64,000 nt of DNA from Acetobacterium wieringae (GTDB lineage Bacteria > Bacillota > Clostridia > Eubacteriales > Eubacteriaceae). The position numbers and the translations under genes were made by a program. Below the pieces are notes generated by a model that saw only the letters and a program-made list of their open reading frames with translations, had not been told where the DNA came from and did no database searches. The stretch covers positions 62,001 through 126,000 of the forward strand of contig NZ_LKEU01000018.1 of NCBI RefSeq assembly GCF_001766835.1. Reading direction: 5' to 3'. Shown here piece after piece: positions 19,774-29,040 of this stretch (position 1 is the stretch's first letter; the number at the start of each line of letters is the position of its first letter).

Positions 19774-20494
19774 TGACTTCACCTCTGACTTTTGTAAATA
19801 TAAAATCCAAATACTTTTGACGAACGGCGACACTGTTACTGCGGGTGATTCCCACCCGATCACCATTATTCATAATGAAATCAGTGGTAGTGTAATCCTC
19901 GACGTGATTCATATTAATGATGCTGCAACGATGGCAGCGCAAAAAGGGTCTACCGCCTAGCATATTTTCTAGCTGAGATAAGGGCAGATAGGTCTTGATT
20001 TCTTCATTTTCCGTATGGATTACCGAGATCTTATTAAACACTTCCACATAAATAATATCTTTCAATCGAACGGCTACTTCCAGTTTTCCATTGGGAACCC
20101 GGATCACCTGAAGCTCCTTAGACAAAACTACCAGACAACGATCCAATGCTTCAAAGATTTTATCTTTCGTGATTGGCTTGATGATGTAGTGCTGGGCTTT
20201 TAACTCAAAGCCTTCGATGGCAAAATCCCTGCTTGATGTAATAAAAACCATTTGGCAGTCTTCACCTAAATTTCGCAGCCTTTTCCCAATTTCGATGCCA
20301 TTGCCCTCTTCCAAATATATATCTAAAAAGACGATACAAAATGATTCGGGCTGATAATGGGCCCAAAAATCCACCGCCGTCGAAAAAAAAGAGATTTCGA
20401 AATCACAGCAATTAATGGCACTGTATTCTTTTAAATACCACTCAATTCTTTCCTGGTGTTCCTGTTCATCTTCACAAACTGCTATATAAACCAT
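19760..20494 (-). CDS. LytTR family response regulator
   Basis: This 244-residue protein has an N-terminal receiver (acidic CEDEQ near residue 7, phospho-acceptor Asp in FLDIYLEEG near 57, Lys in KPI near 107) and a C-terminal LytTR DNA-binding domain (RVPNGKLEVAVRLKDIIYVE and GRPFLRCHRCSIIN). The start at 20494 follows GGAGGACAGC; the in-frame ATG at 20506 is itself part of that site. It is the first gene of a two-gene operon with the GHKL kinase. Confidence 0.9.
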   Translation of the reverse strand: MVYIAVCEDEQEHQERIEWYLKEYSAINCCDFEISFFSTAVDFWAHYQPESFCIVFLDIYLEEGNGIEIGKRLRNLGEDCQMVFITSSRDFAIEGFELKAQHYIIKPITKDKIFEALDRCLVVLSKELQVIRVPNGKLEVAVRLKDIIYVEVFNKISVIHTENEEIKTYLPLSQLENMLGGRPFLRCHRCSIINMNHVEDYTTTDFIMNNGDRVGITRSNSVAVRQKYLDFIFTKVRGEVSAKQ

Positions 20495-20538
20495 GCTGTC
20501 CTCCATCTGACCGTTGATTCATTAACTGTTTTTTGATA

Positions 20539-20567
20539 ATTTTATCATATTCAATCCGATTTCACAA
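20539..20567 (-). promoter_or_regulatory. Promoter of the LytTR/GHKL operon
   Basis: On the minus strand: TTGTGA (20562-20567), 17 bp, TAAAAT (20539-20544), about 45 bp before the regulator start. Confidence 0.55.
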
Positions 20568-20632
20568 TTTATTTGCAACTTCCAGACAGTGTGAAAGAGA
20601 TATTTCGCCGTGTATTTGATAAGTAAAATTCA

Positions 20633-20680
20633 AAACCCGCTGAGAATCAATAAAAATTCTCAGCGGGTTTCTTTCTATCT
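20633..20680 (-). terminator. Terminator of corrinoid cassette 2
   Basis: A perfect 15-bp stem (AAACCCGCTGAGAAT and its complement) with an 8-nt loop and T-rich sequence on both sides. It lies downstream of the URO-D gene at 20700. Confidence 0.88.
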
Positions 20681-20699
20681 TATTTTTTGAGTCGTTTTT

Positions 20700-21677
20700 C
20701 TAAAACATTAAGGCGCTCATTTTATCAATGGCTTCATCGTTTGATTCATAAACACCTGGGAAGCAACCAAAATTTAAACCATGGCTGGCCCCGGGAATAA
20801 AATAGAGCTTTCCACATCGTTCGCAGGCTTCCTTTGTTTTTTCAAAGACAATCTCCGGTGTCCAACCTGGGAAGTCAATGACACCACTGTCAATATCACC
20901 CATAAACGAAATTTGACCACCATATTTTTTGATCAGTTCGGGTACGTTATTGGTTGTCATGACCCCCTGCCAAATGTCGATTCCCATTTCAATCATCGCT
21001 GGAACCAGGTTGGCGGCATAGGAATCGCTATGATGAACAATCAACTCTACCCCGTTATCCTTGTAAAAACCATAGATTTTTTTATAAGCCGGAACAAAGA
21101 ACTCCTCAAACATTTCCGGTGATACAAACGAAGAACGTTGGCTACCCCAGTCATCATGATGGAAAATACAATCGGGATGGAGGCGGCTAACCATTTCTTT
21201 GGCATAAGCCAGTTCATACTCAACCAGATAATCAATCAAATCATGCATCGCTTCGGGTTCTTCATACAGGGCCATCAAGGCATCTTCCATGCTCATCAGA
21301 TGATGGGTCATTTCGAAGATTCCCGGCGCTACAAAGGCAGTTACAAATTCTTCATTGCGATCGACGGCATTCGCATGAGCAACCGCTGCTGCCCAGGCTT
21401 CATCTGACGTTTCCACCGCTGGTGCTTTTACCTGACTGCGCCAATCGGTGATATCTTTTAAAACCTTGTGCGCATCATCATGAATCGGAAAACCACCCAA
21501 TTGACCTTCCGGCCAGGTAAAGGTAATTCCCCAGCCATTTTTTATTGTCTGTCCCGGCCCGCACATGGCTCCGATGGGCGCTTCCATAATCAAATTCATA
21601 AACTCATATTGTTTTACAAAGCGATCGGGATTTCCACCTTTAATGGTTTCCAGTAAATTCTGTCTTTTTGTCAGCAT
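20700..21677 (-). CDS. URO-D family corrinoid-dependent methyltransferase 2
   Basis: This 325-residue paralogue of the 4689-5672 protein shares almost the whole central and C-terminal sequence, including EFMNLIMEAP near the start, the VHHSDSYAA segment where MtaA-type proteins have HxCG, and FMGDIDSG. The N-terminal loop is two residues shorter and differs (IGAMCGPGQTIKN against MDLPLAPAPGTRVKN), which could alter substrate choice. AGGAGG precedes the ATG. It follows the corrinoid gene by 79 bp on the minus strand. Confidence 0.88.
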   Translation of the reverse strand: MLTKRQNLLETIKGGNPDRFVKQYEFMNLIMEAPIGAMCGPGQTIKNGWGITFTWPEGQLGGFPIHDDAHKVLKDITDWRSQVKAPAVETSDEAWAAAVAHANAVDRNEEFVTAFVAPGIFEMTHHLMSMEDALMALYEEPEAMHDLIDYLVEYELAYAKEMVSRLHPDCIFHHDDWGSQRSSFVSPEMFEEFFVPAYKKIYGFYKDNGVELIVHHSDSYAANLVPAMIEMGIDIWQGVMTTNNVPELIKKYGGQISFMGDIDSGVIDFPGWTPEIVFEKTKEACERCGKLYFIPGASHGLNFGCFPGVYESNDEAIDKMSALMF

Positions 21678-21756
21678 TCTAATACCTCCTAAAATTATAT
21701 GGATCGTTGTGAACCTGCCTTGAGCAACGCCCGCTTGTTCTTTTAAACCGATACTG

Positions 21757-22386
21757 TTATGCGGTTACCAATTCTTTGGCTTTAACTGCCGCACTTCCGG
21801 CATCAGGAGCATAGCCATCAGCACCAACTTCAGTTGCGTACTCTGGCGTAACTGGCGCCCCACCAACGATTACTTTTAAATCCGGATACGCCGTTTTAAT
21901 CGTCTGAACCGCTTCTTTCAAGGCTGGCATGGTCGTCGTCAGCAGACCGGAACAGGCTACCAGCTTGACATTTGCATTATCCTTTACTGCTTGAACAAAG
22001 GTATCAGCCGGGACGTCAACGCCCAGATCGACCATATCAAAACCGGCACTTTCAATCATCATCGAAACCAGGTTTTTACCGATATCATGAAGATCACCAG
22101 CCACCGTTCCGATAACACAAGTACCCAGCGAAGCTGAACCGTCACCAGCCATCAGCGGTTTTAACACTTCTACACCTTTAGACATGGCTTTAGCGGCAAT
22201 CAGCATTTCCGGTACAAAGATTTCCCCGGATGAGAATTTATCCCCGACCACACCCATTGAATCCACCATGGCCTGAAGAATTTCTGCCGGTGCACTGCCT
22301 TCATCTAGGGCTTCCTGAACCAATACCGGAACCAGCTTTGACTTTCCAGCTTCAACCTTTGCTTTTACTTCTTCGATTTTTGACAT
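21757..22386 (-). CDS. Methyltransferase-associated corrinoid protein 2
   Basis: This 209-residue cobalamin-binding protein differs from the 3965-4594 copy at roughly a dozen positions. The His100 ligand motif DLHDIG, SGLLTTT and VGGAPVTPE are unchanged. The true start is the ATG at 22386, behind GGAGGAAAAA; a TTG four codons earlier lies within that ribosome binding site. Because the carrier is so conserved while the URO-D partner differs more, the two cassettes probably feed different substrates through almost the same carrier. Confidence 0.95.
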   Translation of the reverse strand: MSKIEEVKAKVEAGKSKLVPVLVQEALDEGSAPAEILQAMVDSMGVVGDKFSSGEIFVPEMLIAAKAMSKGVEVLKPLMAGDGSASLGTCVIGTVAGDLHDIGKNLVSMMIESAGFDMVDLGVDVPADTFVQAVKDNANVKLVACSGLLTTTMPALKEAVQTIKTAYPDLKVIVGGAPVTPEYATEVGADGYAPDAGSAAVKAKELVTA

Positions 22387-22444
22387 TTTTTCCTCCAATT
22401 TTAAAATCGATTTATGATATCTGGATGATATCGGTTATATTAAC

Positions 22445-22468
22445 GATTCCACGTGTGTGCGTGTAATC
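22445..22468 (-). promoter_or_regulatory. Leader hairpin with CACACA loop, partner of the one at 3905
   Basis: On the minus strand, GATTACACG pairs with CGTGGAATC (one mismatch) around the loop CACACA, then ATCGTTAAT. The loop and the 3' flank match cassette 1, while the stem bases differ and remain paired. It lies about 60 nt before the start codon and some 180 nt after the predicted transcription start. Confidence 0.6.
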
Positions 22469-22647
22469 CCTAATTTCTGATACGATGACGTAACGACTGA
22501 TGCTAGTTTTACAACTGTTAAGTTCTCAAATAGCCGTTATTTCGGGAATGTGATAGCGATTACATCGCTTGACTGGATCACTTTTGTGCCATTCTTTTTT
22601 ACAGCACTCGTTGGCTGCCTGATTTAATCACTTTCGCAACTGAGACA

Positions 22648-22676
22648 ATTTTAAATCAATTTAATGTTTATGTCAA
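22648..22676 (-). promoter_or_regulatory. Promoter of corrinoid cassette 2
   Basis: On the minus strand: consensus TTGACA (22671-22676), 17 bp, TAAAAT (22648-22653). Confidence 0.7.
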
Positions 22677-22771
22677 CAGTTATTTATAAAATCAAGCGCT
22701 TTTACTAATTAGGAAATCATGGCTATTTACAAATCAAATCAGTCTCCGTTTTTTCCGACTATTAAGTTAAT

Positions 22772-22826
22772 ATAAAAAATCTCCCTTTCCGGGTTGGCGC
22801 TTACAGCCCGACGGAAAGGGAGATCA
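22772..22826 (-). terminator. Terminator of the DUF2284 gene
   Basis: A 12-bp stem ATCTCCCTTTCC / GGAAAGGGAGAT is extended by an inner GGGTTG/CCCGA pairing. TTTTTT follows on the minus strand. Confidence 0.9.
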
Positions 22827-22864
22827 TATTTGCTATCTGTTAAAAGGGTTCCGTGGCAAACTGA

Positions 22865-23404
22865 CTAGTTAAATAATACACACCCAACATAGGTTAGGGT
22901 ATTAGGGCCATAGTAATATTCAAGCTGATTTAGTTTACACAAGTCACTAACAAGAATTCCAAAGGCTTCCATGGATGAGAAGGCTTTCTCGGGAAAGCGG
23001 CAGGCATCTTCTGGATAGGTACATTTTTGACACAGTGAACAACATCCATCGCCCAGTGGAAGCATATCCGCTTTTTTTTCAAACAGGGCTTCAACCAGCC
23101 GATCAAAGCTGGCATTGTGCTTGTTCTTGATCTCTTCCATCCCTTCAAAATCAAAACTGTCTTCTAATTCGCCGGTGGTTTGAACAATCACGCCATGCTT
23201 GTAATTTTTTACCTTTGTTCCACATTCTTCCAATGTTCCGCATCCCGGTGGACATGCCCAATTGGTATCATAGATCTGACACTTATTATCGGCACACATT
23301 TGTCTGACTTCGGGGTTTAAATCAATGGTGGAAACCTCAAGTTTGGCTGCTCTCGTAAATCCACTTTTATCGGCCAGATCCAATACTTCTGCTAATTCGA
23401 TCAT
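22865..23404 (-). CDS. DUF2284 cysteine-rich metal-binding protein
   Basis: This 179-residue soluble protein has two cysteine clusters: CADNKCQIYDTNWACPPGCG near residues 36-55 and GDGCCSLCQKCTYPEDACRFP near 115-136. They look like sites for Fe-S clusters or other metals, as in the DUF2284 family. Genes of this family are often near methyltransferases and corrinoid enzymes in methanogens and acetogens, which matches this position just upstream of cassette 2, but its role is not known. GGAG precedes the ATG. Confidence 0.85.
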   Translation of the reverse strand: MIELAEVLDLADKSGFTRAAKLEVSTIDLNPEVRQMCADNKCQIYDTNWACPPGCGTLEECGTKVKNYKHGVIVQTTGELEDSFDFEGMEEIKNKHNASFDRLVEALFEKKADMLPLGDGCCSLCQKCTYPEDACRFPEKAFSSMEAFGILVSDLCKLNQLEYYYGPNTLTYVGCVLFN

Positions 23405-23582
23405 TTCGTTTTCTCCGCTTTCCTGTGATAACTATTTTTAGTTTTCACTAAATTAATGATAATTTTAGCACATTTTTTCGTATAAATATAGCCTTTTCTT
23501 GAACAACCATACAATAACAAACTCTTACTCGCATTTAATTTCAAAGCTTGAAGAAAGATTATCGGGAATCTGTACCGATCGT

Positions 23583-24500
23583 TCACATTAACAGAAATGC
23601 GATCATTGGAATCGTAACAACCGAAGCCAGGGTCGTGATAAAAACGCCTTTTGTAGCCAGCGCAACATTGTTTTCGTAGCGATTGGCAAAAAGTACCGAA
23701 GATGTTGCCACCGGCATCGCAATGATGATAATCACAATTCCCAGTAAATAGGGATTTATGATCACATTTCTTAAAATCACCCAGGCCAATAAGGGCAACA
23801 AGACCTGCTTAATAATCACGTAGGGATACAGTCTGAACTCGGCAAAAACGCTCCGAACTGAAATCCCTGATAAAGCAATGCCGATTACAATCATGGCCAG
23901 GGGCGTCGTCGTCGACCCGACGGTTTTTAACGTATCGTTAAGAAGCTCCGGAAATTTAAAATGGCAGGCAAACATAATAACTGCAATAATCGATGACACC
24001 ATCCCCGGGGATAAAAACTTTCTTACATCCAGCGCATTTCGGCCCTCTTTTGACATCAGCATAATCCCCAGGGTAAAGTTGCTGACATTAAAAATTAGAT
24101 TAAAGATCGTTGCATAAAAAATAGCGCTTTCCCCAAAAATCGATGCGATCACAGGAAAACCCATAAAGCCAACATTAGACCAAATGGTCATATACATGTA
24201 TAAGTAACGGTCTTCTTTTGGCACCATCAGGATTCGGACAATCAAATAAGCAATAAACGGCATCACCACATAAAAAAGAATGGAAATTATAAACATCATA
24301 ATGACATCCGAATTATTGGTATCCGCTGGCATGGTTGCCACCGAGGCCAGCATCATACATGGCAGCGTAATACTTAAAATAAAATTCGAAAGCTGTGATC
24401 CGAAATTTCCACTGACAACTTTTTTCTTTGCTGCAATATATCCAAAAGCCAAAATCAAAAATAATTCCAACATCTGGCTGATCACCACCATTATATCCAT
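23583..24500 (-). CDS. AEC (auxin efflux carrier) family transporter
   Basis: This 305-residue membrane protein has about ten hydrophobic helices. The AEC/MleP-like family includes malate permeases and auxin carriers, so an organic anion is the likely cargo, but the substrate is unknown. I start it at 24500 (MDIMVVISQMLEL), which follows GAGGAG; the longer frame back to 24533 lacks a ribosome binding site. Mid-protein GFMGFPVIASIFG and the C-terminal half MPVATSSVLFANRY are typical family segments. Confidence 0.85.
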   Translation of the reverse strand: MDIMVVISQMLELFLILAFGYIAAKKKVVSGNFGSQLSNFILSITLPCMMLASVATMPADTNNSDVIMMFIISILFYVVMPFIAYLIVRILMVPKEDRYLYMYMTIWSNVGFMGFPVIASIFGESAIFYATIFNLIFNVSNFTLGIMLMSKEGRNALDVRKFLSPGMVSSIIAVIMFACHFKFPELLNDTLKTVGSTTTPLAMIVIGIALSGISVRSVFAEFRLYPYVIIKQVLLPLLAWVILRNVIINPYLLGIVIIIIAMPVATSSVLFANRYENNVALATKGVFITTLASVVTIPMIAFLLM

Positions 24501-24693
24501 CGGCCTGCTCCTCAAATAAAAATAGCCTATCACAAGCTCGGTTTAAATTCAACCCAATTGCCAAAAGGAGCTCAAACTTGAAACCGTTTAAAGGTTTTGA
24601 CCGATTCTCTTAAGCCTTGTCTAATGCTGCAGTAATCGCTCTTTGCGGTAACAATGTGAATTCAATATTTTTTTTAAAAAAACAAGAAATAAA

Positions 24694-24723
24694 TTACACA
24701 TTTAGTTGGTTTTCTGCTACAAT
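24694..24723 (+). promoter_or_regulatory. Likely promoter of the polysaccharide deacetylase gene
   Basis: TTACAC (24694-24699), 18 bp, TACAAT (24718-24723), about 65 bp before the start codon. Confidence 0.45.
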
Positions 24724-24790
24724 CAACTTTAGACGGGTTAGACTCGGCGAGACTGCCCGCTGTTCTGATTTTAAAACAATAGAGGTAGCG

Positions 24791-25717
24791 ATGAGAAAGA
24801 AAACCACCCCAAAATTACGAATCAAAAATTTACCCCGTTTCCTGACATTTTCGGCAATGAGCCTGATTATTCTCGTTATCATTACCATGTCTTTGTTTTT
24901 TTTAATGAATAAAATGGCCGAAGCCTTTAATACCCAAAAACAGATCCTTCAGACTTCATCAGCTAATTCGTCCGACCCCAATGCTGCCAAAACAGAAACC
25001 GTAATCAGTAATAATCAGCAGAATGCCAAAACGGAAACCAAACCCCAGGTGACGGATGATGATCCCCTGGCCGATATAAAAGCTCGACTTCGGAGCGGAG
25101 ACACTGCCGGGATCAAGGTTGTTTTTCTGACCTTCGATGATGGCCCCAGCGAAAATACCGGAGCACTTCTTGATATACTCAATGAATATGATGCCAAGGG
25201 CACCTTTTTTACCACCCTCCATGACAATGACAATGCCAAAGCCATGTATCGCCGGATTGTTGATGAAGGCCATACCCTGGCTAATCATACCAGCAGCCAC
25301 GATTACGGCCTTTACAGCAATCCGGAAGCCTTTTTTGCCGATGTTGAGGAGCTGGATCAGTTCCAAAAATCAATAACGGGTCAAACAGAAACCAGCCACG
25401 TTTTTCGTTTTCCAGGTGGTTCAACAAACTCCAATGAGGCCTGTGTTCAGGGCATCGTTAGTCGGGGCTTTAATTACAGCGACTGGAATGTTTCTTCCGG
25501 AGACGGCTGCTCTGATCCACCGCCAAGTGATGTCATTGCCCAAATGATTATTGAAGGATGTCGGGAAAACGATGTATCGGTTGTTTTATGCCATGCTGAA
25601 CTCAAAGAATCCAGCCGAAATGCCATTCCCATCGTTATTGAAACGCTCCAGGCTGAAGGTTATGTCTTTTTACCGATGGAGAAGGACTATACCTATCCCC
25701 GCCATTTAGAAGTTTAA
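24791..25717 (+). CDS. Membrane-anchored polysaccharide deacetylase (NodB domain)
   Basis: This 308-residue protein has an N-terminal transmembrane anchor (about 17-40), a Ser/Asn/Thr-rich linker and a NodB domain: TFDDGPS (metal and catalytic Asp), NHTSSHDY (metal His pair) and FRFPGGSTN, with the C-terminal VVLCHAE supplying the last conserved His. It should act outside the membrane on peptidoglycan or a related N-acetylated glycan. I start at 24791 because GAGGTAGCG lies directly before it; the frame is open for 58 more codons without a ribosome binding site. Confidence 0.9.
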   Translation: MRKKTTPKLRIKNLPRFLTFSAMSLIILVIITMSLFFLMNKMAEAFNTQKQILQTSSANSSDPNAAKTETVISNNQQNAKTETKPQVTDDDPLADIKARLRSGDTAGIKVVFLTFDDGPSENTGALLDILNEYDAKGTFFTTLHDNDNAKAMYRRIVDEGHTLANHTSSHDYGLYSNPEAFFADVEELDQFQKSITGQTETSHVFRFPGGSTNSNEACVQGIVSRGFNYSDWNVSSGDGCSDPPPSDVIAQMIIEGCRENDVSVVLCHAELKESSRNAIPIVIETLQAEGYVFLPMEKDYTYPRHLEV

Positions 25718-25745
25718 CCGGCCGTTTTTACCCGGAATAACCAAT

Positions 25746-25797
25746 AGACCCAAATAGTAAACCCACCGTTTTTGCGGTGGGTTTACTATTTGGGTCT
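25746..25797. terminator. Bidirectional terminator between convergent genes
   Basis: Two perfect 23-bp arms surround the loop TTTTTG. The right arm contains the stop codon of the PocR-GGDEF gene. The structure serves the plus-strand deacetylase and the minus-strand gene. Confidence 0.85.
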
Positions 25798-27594
25798 GGG
25801 TCGTATTGCCGTACTTTCATATTGCTTATGACGGTACATATCATCTTCCGCCCGTTTAAATATTTCTTCGATATCTTCTGCCTCGTTATTTTTTGTTTCG
25901 TAGCCAAAAGAGATGGATACCGCCAATCCACCCACTTTTTCCGCTGCCGCTAGGCTTTTGATCTTATCGATCATCATTTCGATGACCGAACCCGCTGTTC
26001 GTGGTAAGATCACAATAAATTCATCCCCGCCCAGTCTGGCAACAATATCGTCCTTGCGACAGACCTGGCTGATAATCCTGGCCGTTTTGATTAACAGCTC
26101 ATCCCCCATCAAATGTCCCAGCGTATCATTAACCAACTTTAAGCCATTAACATCTCCCAGCAGAAGGGTTAATGGTAAATTTTCTTTTTTATCCAGTCTC
26201 GCCAATTCCTGTTCATAATACCGGCGATTATAAAGCCCCGTTAAATAATCATGATAGCTGAGATAGAGAATCTCTTTTTCATTTTGCCGTTTTTCATTAA
26301 TAAAGCGGGCTTGAAGCAGATTCTGAAAGGCCAGATTTGACAGCTGATTGGCAATGGTATGGAGCAATTTTGCGATTTTTTCAAACTGCTGGATGGACAT
26401 CCGGGGCACTTCTCTAAATGCCCGCAAGACATCATCTTCATCGGCACCGATTTCCCGGGCATAAGCGACTAATTGGGACTCTTTGATGTTTTCATCCCGG
26501 ACCTGACCGATCAGCCAATTTGCCACGTGTTTACCACCCACCGTAATCGCCGCCCCGGCATCCCACAGACCACCACTTAAACATCTTTTAATGATGGGCC
26601 CGTCGACTGAATAGGCACCAATTGCCGCATCCGATTTATAACAATTCTGACAGCCACGTACAGTCTTGCGAATAATATCCCGACAAAGTCGGGTAAAGTT
26701 GGAGGGTTCGGTTATTGGGGTGCCATCGGTCAGGGTGATCACTGAAGCAACACCGGTTGCCTCAGAAAACTGATCCTGCAATCGCTGAATGGTCTCCAGA
26801 TCGATTAATTCAGAAAAGTCAATTGTGCTGGTATCTTCAGCTGGTCTGGTCAACTCCAGCATCCGCCTTTCTAATCGCTGTTCGATTTTTTTGCGATCCG
26901 TAATATCCCGGGCAGCCGCATAAACCAACTTTCCCTGGGGCCGGGAAGACCATTCAATCCAATGATAGGTTCCATCTTTGGCCCGGTAACGATTGGTAAA
27001 GTTAACCACCGGGTTCTGTTCATTAAGACGATTCATCACCTCCCGGGTTACCTGAACATCATCCGGATGGACAAAATCCAGATACTTTGTCCGGATCAAT
27101 TCTTCGCAACTGTACCCCAACACCTCTTCCCACGCCCTGTTTGTTTTGACAAAATATCCATCCATATCAGCAATGCACAAAAAATCCAGGCTCAATTCAA
27201 AGAAATTGTTCAATTCCTCCAATTGTGTCTTTTCCTTCGTGATATCGATAAAATGGGTAATAAAAAAACCTTTTTTCGGGGCATATGCAAGGACCCGACA
27301 CCAAATGTTAAGGGCCGCCGTATATTGATCAAACTCTTTTTTGCCACCATTTAAAGCAATGTCACCATAGAAACGGATCCAATCAAAGCTGTCATTAACA
27401 ATTTCTGGCAAAACCTCTGTGATTCGTTTCCCAAGTATTTTAGCCCCAAAGAGCCCTGTCAGTTTTTCAAAAGCCGGATTGACTTCAATAAACTCATAAT
27501 CACACGGCTTACCGGCTTCATCACAGACAATTTTGTGATAAGCATAACCCATCGGGGCATGTTCCAGAATCGATTGATACATAGCGTCATTCAT
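25786..27594 (-). CDS. PAS-PAS-PocR-GGDEF protein (diguanylate cyclase)
   Basis: This 602-residue cytoplasmic protein has two PAS domains (about 1-130 and 135-250), a PocR ligand-binding domain (DLETIQRLQDQFSEATGV onward, about 265-425, with the conserved CxxC in RGCQNCYKSD) and a GGDEF domain (SYHDYLTGLYNR near 445, RLGGDEFIVILP near 525). PocR domains sense small ligands, in the founding case 1,2-propanediol, so this enzyme may couple such a compound to c-di-GMP. The Fe-alcohol dehydrogenase gene lies next upstream. AAAGGGTG precedes the ATG. Confidence 0.9.
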   Translation of the reverse strand: MNDAMYQSILEHAPMGYAYHKIVCDEAGKPCDYEFIEVNPAFEKLTGLFGAKILGKRITEVLPEIVNDSFDWIRFYGDIALNGGKKEFDQYTAALNIWCRVLAYAPKKGFFITHFIDITKEKTQLEELNNFFELSLDFLCIADMDGYFVKTNRAWEEVLGYSCEELIRTKYLDFVHPDDVQVTREVMNRLNEQNPVVNFTNRYRAKDGTYHWIEWSSRPQGKLVYAAARDITDRKKIEQRLERRMLELTRPAEDTSTIDFSELIDLETIQRLQDQFSEATGVASVITLTDGTPITEPSNFTRLCRDIIRKTVRGCQNCYKSDAAIGAYSVDGPIIKRCLSGGLWDAGAAITVGGKHVANWLIGQVRDENIKESQLVAYAREIGADEDDVLRAFREVPRMSIQQFEKIAKLLHTIANQLSNLAFQNLLQARFINEKRQNEKEILYLSYHDYLTGLYNRRYYEQELARLDKKENLPLTLLLGDVNGLKLVNDTLGHLMGDELLIKTARIISQVCRKDDIVARLGGDEFIVILPRTAGSVIEMMIDKIKSLAAAEKVGGLAVSISFGYETKNNEAEDIEEIFKRAEDDMYRHKQYESTAIRPRPK

Positions 27595-27743
27595 GCGGCT
27601 TCACCCTTTCAGCTAACTTTTATGAACCATAACAATTCTTATATACCCAAATGCTGGCGATTTATGCCTGGATCTTCTGCCAATCACTTCATTTTCTTCA
27701 AATTTTTGCCGTTTCTGCATCTGTTTAACTTTGATCCCATTCA

Positions 27744-27784
27744 TTGAAAAAGAGGATCTATCCCGGTTCGGACAAATCCTCTTA
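27744..27784 (-). terminator. Terminator of the alcohol dehydrogenase gene
   Basis: AAGAGGAT / ATCCTCTT, 8-bp arms, with TTTTTC following on the minus strand. Confidence 0.65.
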
Positions 27785-27841
27785 ACTTATTATCGTGTCT
27801 ATTTTCTGCTTATCTCAATCAGGCGATTTCCATACCCAAAA

Positions 27842-28990
27842 TTAAAATGCTGCCTTGTAAATGGCAATCACATCATCTTTGGTTGGGCATTTGGGATTTC
27901 CACCGGTACAGATATCAGCCAAAGCCAGGTCAGCCAATTCACTGAAATCTTCTTCTTTAACGCCGATTTCTGCCAGTCCAGAGGGAATGCCAACATCTTT
28001 AGACAATTGTTTGATGGCTTCAATGGCCAGTTCGTTAATTGCTTCTTTGCTTTTGTGCGCTGTATCAACGCCCATTGCTTCTGCCACCGCTTTTAAACGA
28101 TCACCCACCGCATCAGCATTGAAGGCTGCAACATGAGGAAGCAAAATGGCATTGCAGACGCCGTGAGGCAGATCATAAAAACCACCCAGCTGGTGAGCCA
28201 TGGAATGAACGATTCCCAAGCCGCCGTTCGAGAAGCCCATACCGGTGACAAATTGTCCATAAGCCATATCATCCCGGGCCGCCACATTTTCTCCGTTGGC
28301 AACCGCTTCTCTTAAACTACCAGCGATCGCTTTGATCGCTTCTAAGTTGAATAAATCAGTAAACCGGGAAGCTCCGGCGGTGGTATAGCCTTCAACGGCA
28401 TGGGTCAAGGCATCCATCCCGGTGGCTGCTGTTAATGATTTTGGCATTTTTACCATTAAATTGGGGTCATTAACCGCCACTGTGGCCAGGCAGTTTGGAT
28501 CGACAATAACCATTTTCAGTTTACGATCTTCATCAGTGATAACATAATTAATCGTTGCTTCACTGGCGGTTCCCGCCGTTGTATTGATCGCTACGATTGG
28601 TAATGATTTATTGGCGGTTTTGCCAACACCTTCATAATCCCGCAGATCCCCGGGATTAGTAGCTAAAATGGCAATTCCCTTGGCCGTATCCTGGGGTGAT
28701 CCGCCACCGATGCTGATTACAAAATCGCATTCGTTATCTTGCAAGGCCTGAAGACCGGCGTTGACATTGGTAACTGTCGGGTTTGGTTTAACATCAGAAA
28801 ACATGGCATATGCCACTTCAGCATTATCTAACACATTGAGTACTTCCTGGACAATTCCAGCATCGATGAGCACCTGATCGGTTACAACTAATGCTTTTTT
28901 GACATTCATCCGTTTGATTTCCGGGGCAATGAGTTCGATTGCACCGGGTTCCATAATTACGACTGGTGGAAAATAATAGGTTCTTGCCAT
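27842..28990 (-). CDS. Iron-containing alcohol dehydrogenase
   Basis: This 382-residue protein is a standard-length group III alcohol dehydrogenase. GGGSPQDTAKG near residue 95 binds NAD(P), and AATGMDALTHAVEGY near 190 and the His-containing VHSMAHQLGGFYDLPHG near 255-275 carry the metal ligands. It interconverts an alcohol and an aldehyde or ketone; candidates include ethanol, propanol and diols. The start at 28990 follows GGAGG; the TTG five codons earlier lies in that site. A TetR-type regulator gene precedes it. Confidence 0.92.
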   Translation of the reverse strand: MARTYYFPPVVIMEPGAIELIAPEIKRMNVKKALVVTDQVLIDAGIVQEVLNVLDNAEVAYAMFSDVKPNPTVTNVNAGLQALQDNECDFVISIGGGSPQDTAKGIAILATNPGDLRDYEGVGKTANKSLPIVAINTTAGTASEATINYVITDEDRKLKMVIVDPNCLATVAVNDPNLMVKMPKSLTAATGMDALTHAVEGYTTAGASRFTDLFNLEAIKAIAGSLREAVANGENVAARDDMAYGQFVTGMGFSNGGLGIVHSMAHQLGGFYDLPHGVCNAILLPHVAAFNADAVGDRLKAVAEAMGVDTAHKSKEAINELAIEAIKQLSKDVGIPSGLAEIGVKEEDFSELADLALADICTGGNPKCPTKDDVIAIYKAAF

Positions 28991-29040
28991 TTTGGGTACC
29001 TCCAAATTTTTTCGACTGTAAACAGTTACATTTCTTTATC

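Larger units (their letters stand above)
22387..22771 (-). other. Long leader and promoter region of cassette 2, no gene
   Basis: No coding frame was seen. It holds the predicted promoter (22648-22676), a leader of roughly 255 nt and the CACACA hairpin. I looked for a cobalamin-riboswitch B12 box and did not recognise one. Confidence 0.5.

Noticed and set aside
22387..22771. Cobalamin riboswitch in the cassette 2 leader
   Set aside because: A long leader before a B12-dependent protein is a likely place, but I did not recognise a B12 box or the usual core.
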